Positions 6,401 to 14,584 are shown, counted from the stretch's first letter. The stretch is 18,162 nt of DNA from a bacterium SM23_31 (GCA_001304035.1 LJUD01000099.1:1-18162); one strand, 5' to 3'. Program-made: numbers and translations. Notes: generated from the sequence alone by a model not told the origin.

Positions 6401-7645
6401 ATGCACCTTTGTATTTTTGAAGACCCGTTTTTTCGGAAGCTCCTGCCGCTTACCTGGACCAAACCTGTTTATCATCTAAGGTGCGGTGTTACACTTCTTG
6501 CGGATAAAATTACTGCCGAGTACCCCGATCTTTCTGTAGTATATCACTGCAGGGAATATCTCTCGGAAATTATGGAAGAAGAAGTCGATTCGCCGGTGAA
6601 CGGGTTTGAAGAAGACAGTTACCTCATGATTAATGGACGCATCATTTGGGATAAGGATACAGCTCAGAAAATTGACACGAACCGGTCAGGATTTATATAT
6701 TGTGCGGGAGATACCGAAGTTGCGGCGGTTTTGTCTGCAGAACATTCGCGTCTACTCAAAGACCATGCGGGAAAACCTATAACGCTTCGGAAACTCTTTC
6801 CGGCTCTGACCGTTGAACAGGTAGATGTTAAAGAAATTCAATATCCATGGGATTTAATCACCCGAAATGCAGAAGAAATCCAAAAGGATTTTGTGCGCCT
6901 CTATCCTAAACCTGAATTACATGACGCATCCTACCCCGGGGCTCACTTTTTGAACAAGAGTATGATTCATATCGGCAGGAATGCAAGTATAAAACCCGGT
7001 GTTGTCCTGGATGCGGAAAATGGCACAATTGTAATCGATGAAGGCGCCGAAATCATGGCAAATGCCGTTATCGAGGGCCCGGCATGTATCGGGAGGGATA
7101 CACTTGTTAAAATAGGTGCAAAAATCTACGGCGGAACAAGTATCGGGGAAGTATGCAAGGTCGGCGGTGAAATTGAAAGCTCCATAATTCACTCGTTCAG
7201 CAATAAACAGCACGACGGTTTTCTCGGACATGCGTATATAGGGCAGTGGGTTAATCTCGGCGCAGGCACCAATAACAGCGATTTGAAGAACAATTATAGT
7301 ACGATAAGAATAACAATCGACGGAGAAACAGTCGACACCGGTCTTTTATTCGTCGGACTTATAATGGGCGACCACAGCAAAACAGGTATTAATACCATGT
7401 TCAACACCGGTACTGCAGCAGGTGTCCATTCTAATATTTTTGGCGCCGGTTTCCCGCCGAAATATATCCCGTCGTTTTCGTGGGGGGGAAGCGGGGGATT
7501 GGTTGAGTATGAGTTCAATAAAGCAATTGACACGGCTCGAACGGTTATGGCACGAAGGAACCGGCAATTCACGGATGCAATGGAGCGTTTAACCGGAATT
7601 ATATTTAAAGAAACAGCGGAAGAGCGTGCAGGTATAATCCGCTGA
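6401..7645 (+). CDS. Alternative GlmU-family putative sugar nucleotidyltransferase/N-acetyltransferase
   Basis: This 414-residue protein has the two-part layout of the GlmU-like family found in Bacteroidetes and relatives, which is thought to make UDP-N-acetylglucosamine from glucosamine-1-phosphate. The N-terminal part begins MHLCIFEDPF with PLTWTKPVYHLRCG (16-29), the variant start typical of this family in place of the classical GlmU signature. From about residue 178 a left-handed beta-helix of hexapeptide repeats runs to about 350. Within it, QHDGFLGHAYIG (270-281) followed by NLGAGTNN aligns by eye with the classical GlmU stretch GHLTYLGDAEIG...NIGAGT, which places His271 at the acetyltransferase catalytic histidine. 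AGGAG at 6391-6395 supports the start. The next gene is a glucosamine-6-phosphate deaminase-like protein, fitting an amino-sugar locus. Family is confident; bifunctional activity is inferred from the family. Confidence 0.82.
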   Translation: MHLCIFEDPFFRKLLPLTWTKPVYHLRCGVTLLADKITAEYPDLSVVYHCREYLSEIMEEEVDSPVNGFEEDSYLMINGRIIWDKDTAQKIDTNRSGFIYCAGDTEVAAVLSAEHSRLLKDHAGKPITLRKLFPALTVEQVDVKEIQYPWDLITRNAEEIQKDFVRLYPKPELHDASYPGAHFLNKSMIHIGRNASIKPGVVLDAENGTIVIDEGAEIMANAVIEGPACIGRDTLVKIGAKIYGGTSIGEVCKVGGEIESSIIHSFSNKQHDGFLGHAYIGQWVNLGAGTNNSDLKNNYSTIRITIDGETVDTGLLFVGLIMGDHSKTGINTMFNTGTAAGVHSNIFGAGFPPKYIPSFSWGGSGGLVEYEFNKAIDTARTVMARRNRQFTDAMERLTGIIFKETAEERAGIIR

Positions 7646-7700
7646 GACACTGAAATAATTTTTATTTAATAGAGACTGCTGCAAAATTTAAAATATGCAA

Positions 7701-7722
7701 GAACAGGCAGGAATGCCTGTTC
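7701..7722 (+). repeat. REP-like palindromic hairpin, copy 1
   Basis: GAACAGGCA (7701-7709) and TGCCTGTTC (7714-7722) are perfect 9-bp arms around a GGAA loop. The same element occurs inverted at 7781-7800 with a paired base change. It may be a dispersed repeat, an mRNA-stabilising hairpin or a terminator-like structure. Confidence 0.8.
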
Positions 7723-7780
7723 CGCTAACAAAGATATAATCCCAATATAAACAATATCATATATACTTTTTTGTAAGTAG

Positions 7781-7800
7781 CACAGACATTCTTGTCTGTG
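7781..7800 (-). repeat. REP-like palindromic hairpin, copy 2 (inverted)
   Basis: CACAGACA (7781-7788) and TGTCTGTG (7793-7800) are perfect 8-bp arms around TTCT. Read on the minus strand, the element fits the same consensus as copy 1, ACAGRCARGAATGYCTGT. The R and Y positions in the stem change together, so pairing is kept. Confidence 0.8.
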
Positions 7801-7940
7801 AATGACAACATTATATTTAATTGAAATGGTGAATTATACAGCACTACCTGATAACAGGATATTATCCCGTTAAAAAAAATTGTCTTCATTTTTTAGTTTG
7901 TTTTTTAAAAAAAAATATTACATTAAACATTTAAAAGATG

Positions 7941-7950
7941 GTCAATTGAC
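7941..7950. promoter_or_regulatory. Perfect palindrome GTCAATTGAC upstream of the NagB-like gene
   Basis: This 10-bp perfect dyad ends 8 nt before the ATG at 7959, where a ribosome site would be expected but none is seen. It could be an operator; no regulator is known. Confidence 0.25.
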
Positions 7951-7958
7951 AAGTTTCG

Positions 7959-9158
7959 ATGCCTGAACAATCAAAAATCAGACTTTCAAGAGTTGAGCGT
8001 ATCTCACTAAAATCTTCACATTTTAAGGCGATTTACCCACCGACGGAGAAAATAAAAACTATCATTGTAAACAGTTTTCCTGCATTGGGGGAATTGGCAG
8101 CTTTGCGTTTTATCGAGTGGGTTCAGGCAAATCCCGGCGGCGTTATTGCCCTGCCGACAGGCAAAACGCCTGAATATTTCATCAAATGGGTAATCCATTT
8201 TCTAAAAACATGGGATACCGGCGAAACGCGTGTGGAGCTTGAAAAAGGCGGCATTGATCCGGGGAAACGTCCGGATTTAAAAACCCTTCATTTTGTGCAA
8301 ATCGACGAGTTTTATCCTATTAATCCAGACCAGCATAACAGTTTTTATTACTATGTAAATCATTATTATATCGAGGGATTTGGTCTTGATCCGAAAAAAG
8401 CAATGCTGATAAACTGCGCCGAAGTCGGATTGGATGCCGGCGATACTCTTGAATCCCTCTGGCAGAATAATGTTGTTGATCTTAGTCTCAGGTACCGGCA
8501 CGAGAAGAATTCCCTCGAATTAAAACAGAAAAGAGCGCTGGGGAAAATTGACCAATGGTGTCAGGAGTATGAAGAAAAAATACGTTCCATGGGCGGAATC
8601 GGTTTTTTTCTTGGAGGTATAGGACCGGACGGACATATCGGATTTAACATCCGCGGCTCCGACCATTTTTCTTCAACCCGCCTGACGGAGACCAATTACG
8701 AAACTCAGGCAGCCGCTGCACAGGACCTCGGGGGCATTGAAATCTCGCGGAAGAGAAAAGTCATCACCATCGGACTCGGAACATTAACCTATAATCGGGA
8801 ATGTACCGCTGTCATCATTGCTGCAGGAGAAGCCAAGGCAAATATAGTTGCAGCAACAATTCAAAGCGAGCCGAATACTCTGTTTCCTGCAACGGCTTTA
8901 CAGGCGCTGCCAAATGCTGCATTTTACTTGACTAAAGGTGCGGCATGCCGGCTGGAGGAACGTGAGATTACGCTTATAGCCCGTAAGAAAACAATCAGTA
9001 ACGAAATGGTCGAAAAAATTATAATTGACCTTGCTATAAAAAAACAAAAAAGGATAATCGACCTTGATCAGGAAGGCTTTAACAGCGACAGGCAGGCAAA
9101 AGAAATAATAAAAAACCGCACCACGATGACCTCATGCTCGGCTGCCTTCCCTATATAG
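7959..9158 (+). CDS. Glucosamine-6-phosphate deaminase-like (NagB) domain, first part of a frame-split NagB/PIG-L gene
   Basis: This 399-codon frame holds a NagB/sugar-phosphate isomerase domain that would convert glucosamine-6-phosphate to fructose-6-phosphate and ammonia. Visible motifs are PTGKTPEYF (66-74), the acid motif DEFYPI (116-121, Asp116 like the catalytic Asp of NagB), GGIGPDGHIGFN (219-230, with Asp224 and His226) and the C-terminal PATALQ (310-315). Residues about 120-215 are longer than in the roughly 266-residue E. coli enzyme, as in long NagB-like proteins. After residue 385 the sequence loses resemblance and stops at 9156-9158. The continuation, beginning PHHDDLMLG, lies in the -1 frame from 9116. 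The real gene is therefore probably a NagB/PIG-L fusion of about 750 residues interrupted at an A run (9110-9115). The start ATG has no clear SD, and the in-frame TGA at 7947 prevents an earlier start. Confidence 0.85.
   Translation: MPEQSKIRLSRVERISLKSSHFKAIYPPTEKIKTIIVNSFPALGELAALRFIEWVQANPGGVIALPTGKTPEYFIKWVIHFLKTWDTGETRVELEKGGIDPGKRPDLKTLHFVQIDEFYPINPDQHNSFYYYVNHYYIEGFGLDPKKAMLINCAEVGLDAGDTLESLWQNNVVDLSLRYRHEKNSLELKQKRALGKIDQWCQEYEEKIRSMGGIGFFLGGIGPDGHIGFNIRGSDHFSSTRLTETNYETQAAAAQDLGGIEISRKRKVITIGLGTLTYNRECTAVIIAAGEAKANIVAATIQSEPNTLFPATALQALPNAAFYLTKGAACRLEEREITLIARKKTISNEMVEKIIIDLAIKKQKRIIDLDQEGFNSDRQAKEIIKNRTTMTSCSAAFPI
9110..9116 (+). other. A_AAA_AAC slippery heptamer at the NagB to PIG-L frame junction
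   Basis: In the NagB frame the codons are ATA AAA AAC, so bases 9110-9116 form a perfect in-phase X_XXY_YYZ heptamer. A -1 slip there gives AAA AAA CCG CAC CAC GAT GAC, that is KKPHHDD, the first PIG-L motif. The -1 frame is open only from 9083 (stop at 9080-9082) and the zero frame closes at 9156, so the shift must fall in this short interval. A loss of one A from a seven-A run would look the same. Confidence 0.6.
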
Positions 9159-10204
9159 TCAGGCATGTCCGCAGCGCAACGAACACACACTATTTTATCA
9201 CGCTGACCAGCGGATTCACAGCCGTAGCTAACCATTATATGCAGCGTATACTAACGCTTTTGAAGGAGTTTATAGATTCTCCCGATTGTGCGGCATTAAT
9301 GGAAGAAAATTATTTTGATCCGGAGAATATTGATGCGCGGAACAGAGATGTCTGGCAGTACCTTGACGGTGTAGCGGCAAATGCAAACACCATGAAAAAT
9401 GAAGGAACATCACGCAGGCTTTTGAGAAATCTGATAACGATTTATAAAGTACAGGACATTGACAGTATAAAATTGTGTATTATTGAACTGGAAGACTATT
9501 TTAAATCACAGTACCCCGGTAAAAAGGACAGGAATGATATACAGCAGCTTAAGGGAATGTGCCGGGAATGGGAAGCGGAGTGTCTCTGGGGCTATTTCGG
9601 ATGGGACTGTTCATATATGCTGCATCAGAGGCTCGGATTCTATACCGGTGATATATTTATGGAAGAGCCGACCCTGGAACGGGATGTGACGCCTTTAGTG
9701 AAGGTAATGGAAAAAATCCAGCCCGATGTTATTACTGTGGCACTCGACCCGGAAGCGAGCGGTCCCGACACACACTACAAAGTTCTACAGGCACTGACTG
9801 AAGCGCTTAAGCGGTATGAAATAAAAACGGGAAGAACGGACATCAAAATATGGGGCTACAGGAACGTTTGGTCCCGGTTTCACCCTGCGGAAGCAGATAT
9901 TTTTGTGCCGGTCTCACTCAATATGTTTTCTATAATGCAGAGCGCTTTTATGAGCACATTTATTTCACAGAAGGATGCATCTTTCCCAACTTATGAACAT
10001 GACGGTCCTTTTTCGGAATTGGCGCAGAAGATTCAGGTTGAACAGTATCAGCAAATTAAGGTATGTATCGGACGCGCATGGTTTAACGAGCATCTCAGCC
10101 CGCTGATCCGGGCAACACGGGGCCTGGTGTTTTTGAAAGAACTTTCACTCGAAGAACTGTACCATCACAGCAGAAGATTGAGACAGGTGATCGAAAACAG
10201 ATAA
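9134..10204 (+). CDS. PIG-L/LmbE-type deacetylase domain, second part of the frame-split NagB/PIG-L gene
   Basis: The 356 codons from the first ATG of this frame continue the protein that starts at 7959. That ATG is unlikely to be a true start: the metal-binding motif of PIG-L enzymes, here PHHDD, is encoded just upstream at 9116-9130 in the same frame and flows into LMLGCLPYIV and TLTSGFTAV. A later stretch, IQPDVITVALDPEASGPDTHY (about 195-215, counted from 9134), matches the family's second conserved region with a His near its end. PIG-L/LmbE proteins are zinc hydrolases that remove N-acetyl groups from sugars. Fused to NagB, the domain could deacetylate N-acetylglucosamine-6-phosphate ahead of deamination; that pairing is an inference. 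The upstream stop in this frame is at 9080-9082 and no SD precedes 9134, so expression needs frameshifting or a corrected sequence. Confidence 0.75.
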   Translation: MLGCLPYIVRHVRSATNTHYFITLTSGFTAVANHYMQRILTLLKEFIDSPDCAALMEENYFDPENIDARNRDVWQYLDGVAANANTMKNEGTSRRLLRNLITIYKVQDIDSIKLCIIELEDYFKSQYPGKKDRNDIQQLKGMCREWEAECLWGYFGWDCSYMLHQRLGFYTGDIFMEEPTLERDVTPLVKVMEKIQPDVITVALDPEASGPDTHYKVLQALTEALKRYEIKTGRTDIKIWGYRNVWSRFHPAEADIFVPVSLNMFSIMQSAFMSTFISQKDASFPTYEHDGPFSELAQKIQVEQYQQIKVCIGRAWFNEHLSPLIRATRGLVFLKELSLEELYHHSRRLRQVIENR

Positions 10205-10338
10205 ATTTTTACCGGTATATTATTAGTTCAGCAAGTTGTTTTTTCATATTTAAAAGACTTCAACTAAAACCCGAAAGCCGATGGTTGACAGCTAAAAGCT
10301 TTCTAATATTAAAACTTTCTGACAGGTAAAGTATAATT

Positions 10339-11460
10339 ATGATTGACCGCAAACGTCTTATTGAAAATTTTCTTTCTCTTACGGTGATTGAAGGCGTCTC
10401 CCGCGAGGAGAGAGAAGCAATGGAAGAGGTAAAGAGGCGCTTGGATAGGCTGGGTATCAAGTATACTCAGGATAATGCGGGTGAAAACTTCGGCGGTTGC
10501 TGCGGAAATATCATTGCACACGTTCCCGCTTCCGGTGCAGGAGGAACGCCGTTTTTCATGTCGGCGCATGTTGATACGATCCAGTCCAGCAAAGGTTCTC
10601 CGCATATAAAAGACGGTGTAATTTATAGTGACGGGAATTCTGTACTTGGCGCAGATGACAGGGCGGGTGTTGCGCAGATATTGGAAGTTATTGAATCCGC
10701 ACAGGAACAAAACCTCGAGCACCCGGATATTACACTGCTTTTTCTTGTTGCCGAAGAAATCGGGCTGTATGGTTCTAAATATATTGACTACAGTAAATTC
10801 GACTGTGCGTTTGGTTTTGTTTTTGATTCGTCAGCCGATTTAGGGAAAATAGTCTTCCAGGCGCCGACACAACTTTCATTCATTATTAACATTCATGGCA
10901 AAGCCGCACATGGAGCTATAGCGCCGGAACTGGGAATTCACGCCATTAAAATTGCTGCGGATGCGATTGCAAAAACCGACGTAGGACGGGTCGAGCCTGA
11001 TTCGACTGTCAGCATAGGGATGATTCACGGCGGCACAAAAACTAATATTATACCCGACAGGGTCGAAATTAAAGGGGAAATCCGAAGCCTCAATGATGCC
11101 CGAATTCCTGAATACAGGAAAAAAATCATAAATACGTTCGAAGGAGCAGCGCAAAGATTTGGCGGTAAAGCCGAGTTTGAATGGAATGAAGCCTATAAAG
11201 GTTTCAAACTTAAGGAAGATCATCCATTGATCCGGTGGATTTCCCGGGCAATGAAAAATTGTAACATCGAACCGGAGTTGATACCATTTATCGGCGGCAG
11301 CGATGCAAACAATTTTAATGCAAACGGTATCCCGACCATAAATTTAGGCCAGGGATATAAGAAAAATCATTCAACTGAAGAATATATTGCCATTGATAAT
11401 ATCGCAGGATTAGCACAGGTCGGATATGAAGTCATAAAGCTGAGTTCCCAGTCGGCATGA
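10339..11460 (+). CDS. PepT-like M20 family metallopeptidase
   Basis: This intact 373-residue cytoplasmic zinc exopeptidase resembles tripeptide aminopeptidase (PepT-like branch of M20). Metal and catalytic residues are in order: SAHVDT with His77 and the catalytic Asp79, GADDRAG with the bridging Asp106, AEEIG with the general base Glu139 and ligand Glu140, a likely ligand at Asp163 (FDSS), and His344 near the end (KKNHSTEEY). The dimerisation (lid) domain spans about 178-285 and contains HGKAAHG and HGGTKTNIIPD, both family hallmarks. Length is within the family range, with no signal peptide. Only a weak AGG (10325-10327) precedes the ATG. The gene lies 134 bp after the PIG-L half and 71 bp before an M14 peptidase gene, suggesting a local peptide-breakdown group. 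The exact peptide preference cannot be read from the sequence. Confidence 0.88.
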   Translation: MIDRKRLIENFLSLTVIEGVSREEREAMEEVKRRLDRLGIKYTQDNAGENFGGCCGNIIAHVPASGAGGTPFFMSAHVDTIQSSKGSPHIKDGVIYSDGNSVLGADDRAGVAQILEVIESAQEQNLEHPDITLLFLVAEEIGLYGSKYIDYSKFDCAFGFVFDSSADLGKIVFQAPTQLSFIINIHGKAAHGAIAPELGIHAIKIAADAIAKTDVGRVEPDSTVSIGMIHGGTKTNIIPDRVEIKGEIRSLNDARIPEYRKKIINTFEGAAQRFGGKAEFEWNEAYKGFKLKEDHPLIRWISRAMKNCNIEPELIPFIGGSDANNFNANGIPTINLGQGYKKNHSTEEYIAIDNIAGLAQVGYEVIKLSSQSA

Positions 11461-11531
11461 AAACAATAAAAGCTGAGCAAAACAGCCGTGATTTTCATAA
11501 CTTATCAAATTTATAAGGAGTTATAGAAATT

Positions 11532-12032
11532 ATGCTTGAGAATACTCTAATGTCATATCTTCGCGGTACAATCTTCGTCGCCCTTATTCCGTTTTTTTGC
11601 ATTTTTGTGCACTGTGCTGAAGAAAAGCCGCTTACACCTCTTGAATCGACTTCCGCAGAGAAGTTGACCACCTATGATGAGATGATTTCATTTCTGAACG
11701 AACTGCACCAGAGAACGCAAAATTTCACAATTGAAACGTTTGCTGCATCAGTTGAGGGCAGAAATATACCATTGTTGCGTTTTAGTGAATCCGGGTCGTC
11801 TGCTTCAGACCGGCGGGATAAATTAACGGTATTGATTTTCGCTCAACAGCATGGAAACGAACCTTCCGGTAAAGAGGCTGCAATTCAGCTTGCACGCGAC
11901 ATCGCAATGGGCGATTTTGTTGATTTTTTGCAAAACATAGACTTGCTGCTGTGCCAATGGCGCGGATTTAAACCGAAACCACCTGACATTGACCGAGCCG
12001 GAAGTGCTCGGGCTGCACGATGTGTTTCATAA
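11532..12032 (+). pseudogene. M14 carboxypeptidase-like gene, 5' fragment (broken)
   Basis: The fragment starts with a signal sequence ending FVHC (Cys28, lipoprotein-like) and is supported by AAGGAG at 11515-11520; an alternative start is Met7. The M14 fold begins around residue 45. The first zinc-binding motif is AQQHGNEPSGKEA with His107 and Glu110. After NIDLLL (residue 140, codon 11949-11951) the frame degenerates and stops at 12030-12032. The continuation, ANGADLNRNH, is encoded from 11953 in the +1 frame, which is open only from 11941. M14 proteins normally have about 15 more residues between these points, including an NPDG motif and an arginine before the DLNR loop. So the lesion is a small deletion as well as a frame change. 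It is either a decayed gene or an assembly fault; no slippery sequence is seen. Confidence 0.75.
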
Positions 12033-13029
12033 GTATATGCCTGAGGTAACACTGGATGTACATGAATATGGTGTCCGGGATGCAGCCTGGATTGCGGCGG
12101 GATATCAAAAAAATTTCGGCGTGCAGATGGGAGCCGTTTCCAATCCGAATGTTTCGATGGAAATCCGTGGATATGCATGGAACAGGGTCTTACCGTATAT
12201 AGAAACGGAACTCGAAATAATAAATATACGGTTCCGGCGGTATCTTGTCGTTGACGACCCGGCGAAGCGGTTCAGGTTCAGCACAACCGCTATCAACGAC
12301 GGCAGGAACAGCATGGGAATCTATAGCACGTTTTCTTTTATTCAAGAGGGGCAAAATGGAATTACAATAACAGAAAATATTCATGAACGAACCCGCCGGC
12401 AGCTGGAATCAATAAAAGCATTTTTATCATACTTTGCCCAAAATGCCACCGAAGTGAAGCATATTGTTCAGGAAAAAAGGGAGGAATTAACGCAGGGTAA
12501 GGAGCAGTTGCGTGTCCATATCAATATGGATTATGTCAAGGACCCTGCAAACCCAACGGTTACCGTGCCGGTAATTCTCATAAAAAACGGTCAAGAAACC
12601 GAGAAAACTTTTAACAACTTCTATCCGCTTGTGGAGTCAACGGTTTCTGTGGTGCGTCCTCAGGGTTATGCAATACCACCGGAGCAAACTATGATAATTG
12701 ATGTTTTGAAGAAACATCATATTGATGTACAGGTATCCGAAAAATCGGCACAGGGACTGTTAGAATTATATACAATTGATTCCGTTACACGAACCGGGAT
12801 CGAGGATAAAGAAATGCTTTCTGTTGAAGTGTCGAAAAAAAGCAGCATTTCAAGGATCCCGGCAGGCTATCATATTGTGTGGTGCAGCCAGCTGCAGGCG
12901 GCGCAGCTTATAACAATGCTTGAACCCCACTCCATCTGGGGACTGGCTCAGCAGCCCGAATTTAAATCGCTGCTCAAAACCGCCTCTATTTACCCTGTTA
13001 TCCGGATTATGAGAATCGTGGAAGATTGA
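11989..13029 (+). pseudogene. M14 carboxypeptidase-like gene, 3' fragment (broken)
   Basis: The nominal start at 11989 is a TTG inside the conserved run DLNRNHLTLTEPEVL, so it is not a real start; homologous sequence begins at 11953. The fragment supplies the third zinc ligand of M14 peptidases in TLDVHEY (His25 by this numbering, codon 12061). A later FIQEGQ/ITITENIHERTRRQ region (codons near 12337-12396) should hold the catalytic glutamate. A C-terminal extension of about 200 residues of unknown fold follows. It lies 142 bp before nhaC. Together with the 5' fragment it makes one gene of about 1.5 kb that would encode a secreted or lipid-anchored metallocarboxypeptidase of about 500 residues if intact. 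Confidence 0.75.
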
Positions 13030-13042
13030 TGTGGCATATTTG

Positions 13043-13070
13043 GCAGGATATCCCGTTAAGCGGGGCTGTC
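13043..13070 (+). other. Imperfect hairpin downstream of the M14 gene
   Basis: GGCAG (13042-13046) can pair with CTGTC (13066-13070) with one G-T pair, and CCCG (13052-13055) with CGGG (13061-13064). No T run follows, so a terminator role is doubtful. The left part resembles the palindrome at 7852-7872. Confidence 0.25.
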
Positions 13071-13171
13071 TGTCCTATATAAATATACGTTGACGTTAAA
13101 GCATTGAATTATCCGACAGCTAATATTCCCCAATCAGTTTTGTTTGTTTATATCAACAGGAAAACATTCCC

Positions 13172-14584
13172 ATGACAGAACATAAGAAAACTCCGACACT
13201 TTTTCAATCACTTATACCGATTATTTCTATTGCGCTCTTTCTCGGTATCGGATATGGTATTTTTCAGTTAAGGATAGAATTTTTATTGCTCGGCGCTGCT
13301 ACGGTTACCGGTATTGTCGCACTTCGTCTTGGGTATACTTACAAGGAAATGGAGGACGGCATAATCCACAGCCTCTCGAAAGGCATGCCGGCTATGATGG
13401 TGGTAATTGTTGTAGGTATGCTCATCGGAACGTGGATGGCGAGCGGCGCAATTCCGATGATGATTTATTACGGTTTGAAAATAATTTCACCTTCGCTGTA
13501 CCTGGTAACCGCATGTGTAGTCTGCAGTATTATTTCTGTAGTGACCGGCACTTCGTACGGGACTGCCGGCACCGTCGGTGTGGCGTTCATCGGTATTGCG
13601 AACGGCTTAAACATCCCGCTTCCACAGGCGGCGGGAGCTATCGTAGCGGGATCATATTTCGGAGACAAAATATCCCCGTTCTCAGATACAACAAATCTTG
13701 CACCTATTGCAGCAGGGAGTAATCTTTTCGACCATATAAAACACATGCTCTGGACAACCGTACCGGCATGGTTTTTAGGTCTTGTAATTTATTATTTTTT
13801 AGGGCACGGGGCGCAGGGCAGTGTTGAATCGGAACAGGTGAATGCTATAATGGAGGGAATTCGTAATACGTTTAAGTTCAATGTCATTCTGCTGATACCA
13901 CCTGTAATTATTCTTTATGCGGCGATAACGAAAAAACCGACGATTCCCGGCATGTTTGTATCGTCATTTGCTGCGATGCTTATTGCCATATTTTACCAGG
14001 GCATGCCTGTAGCGGGCGAGTGGGGCGCCGTAGATTCCATGGTACACGGCTATAAGTCAACCACAGGGATAGAAATTATTGACGAGCTTCTTACAAAGGG
14101 CGGCATGCTGAACATGATGGACGTTACCCTGATAGCGTTTTGTGCCTTTGCGTTTGCCGGTATAGCGCAAAAGGCAGGTATGCTCGACGTTTTACTTGAA
14201 CATCTTATGAAATTTGCAAGAACCACAGGAAGGCTAATTGCTTCGGTATCATCCTCGAGTATTGCAGTAGCATTGATGACGGGCAGTTCCTACCTGACAC
14301 TGCTTATACCGGGAGAATTATTTGCCCCGGCGTTTAAGAAAATGAACCTTGCCGCAAAAAATCTTTCCCGCACTATTGAGGACTCCGGCACCGTCATTGT
14401 ACCCCTTGTTCCGTGGAGTATAGCGGGTGTCTATTTTACCGGCACGCTCGGCGTACCCACCATACAATACTGGTACTGGGCATTCATGTGCTATTTCGGC
14501 GTATTCTTTGCAATCCTGTACGGCTTCACCGGCTTTGCGATTGCGCCGAAAATCCGCGATGATGAGACCATCCCGGGAAGTTGA
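13172..14584 (+). CDS. nhaC: NhaC-family Na+/H+ antiporter
   Basis: This 470-residue inner-membrane protein has about 11-12 hydrophobic segments across its length. It belongs to the NhaC branch of ion/proton antiporters, which expel sodium in exchange for protons. The diagnostic motif GDKISPFSDTTNLAP begins at residue 164. Others are TGTSYGTAGTVGVAF (about 126-140), a MTGSSYLTLLIPGELF stretch (about 369-384) and SRTIEDSGTVIVPLVPWS (about 401-418), the conserved C-terminal half-site. Family length is about 450-500, so the gene appears complete. A CAGGA sequence lies about 8 nt before the ATG. The upstream gap (142 bp) carries an imperfect hairpin, and no terminator was recognised downstream. 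The transported ion (Na+, or malate/lactate coupling as in some NhaC proteins) is not settled by the sequence. Confidence 0.9.
   Translation: MTEHKKTPTLFQSLIPIISIALFLGIGYGIFQLRIEFLLLGAATVTGIVALRLGYTYKEMEDGIIHSLSKGMPAMMVVIVVGMLIGTWMASGAIPMMIYYGLKIISPSLYLVTACVVCSIISVVTGTSYGTAGTVGVAFIGIANGLNIPLPQAAGAIVAGSYFGDKISPFSDTTNLAPIAAGSNLFDHIKHMLWTTVPAWFLGLVIYYFLGHGAQGSVESEQVNAIMEGIRNTFKFNVILLIPPVIILYAAITKKPTIPGMFVSSFAAMLIAIFYQGMPVAGEWGAVDSMVHGYKSTTGIEIIDELLTKGGMLNMMDVTLIAFCAFAFAGIAQKAGMLDVLLEHLMKFARTTGRLIASVSSSSIAVALMTGSSYLTLLIPGELFAPAFKKMNLAAKNLSRTIEDSGTVIVPLVPWSIAGVYFTGTLGVPTIQYWYWAFMCYFGVFFAILYGFTGFAIAPKIRDDETIPGS

Larger units (their letters stand above)
7646..7958. other. Intergenic stretch with palindromic repeats, no gene
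   Basis: These 313 bp between the two amino-sugar genes contain no convincing frame. They hold two related hairpin elements in opposite orientation (7701-7722, 7781-7800), an imperfect palindrome (7852-7872), long A and T runs (7872-7879, 7890-7917) and a perfect 10-bp palindrome GTCAATTGAC (7941-7950), 8 nt before the next ATG. That ATG has no clear SD sequence. Confidence 0.6.

Noticed and set aside
7482..7488. Run of seven G in the GlmU-like gene as a possible frameshift site
   Set aside because: The frame stays open with family-consistent residues on both sides.
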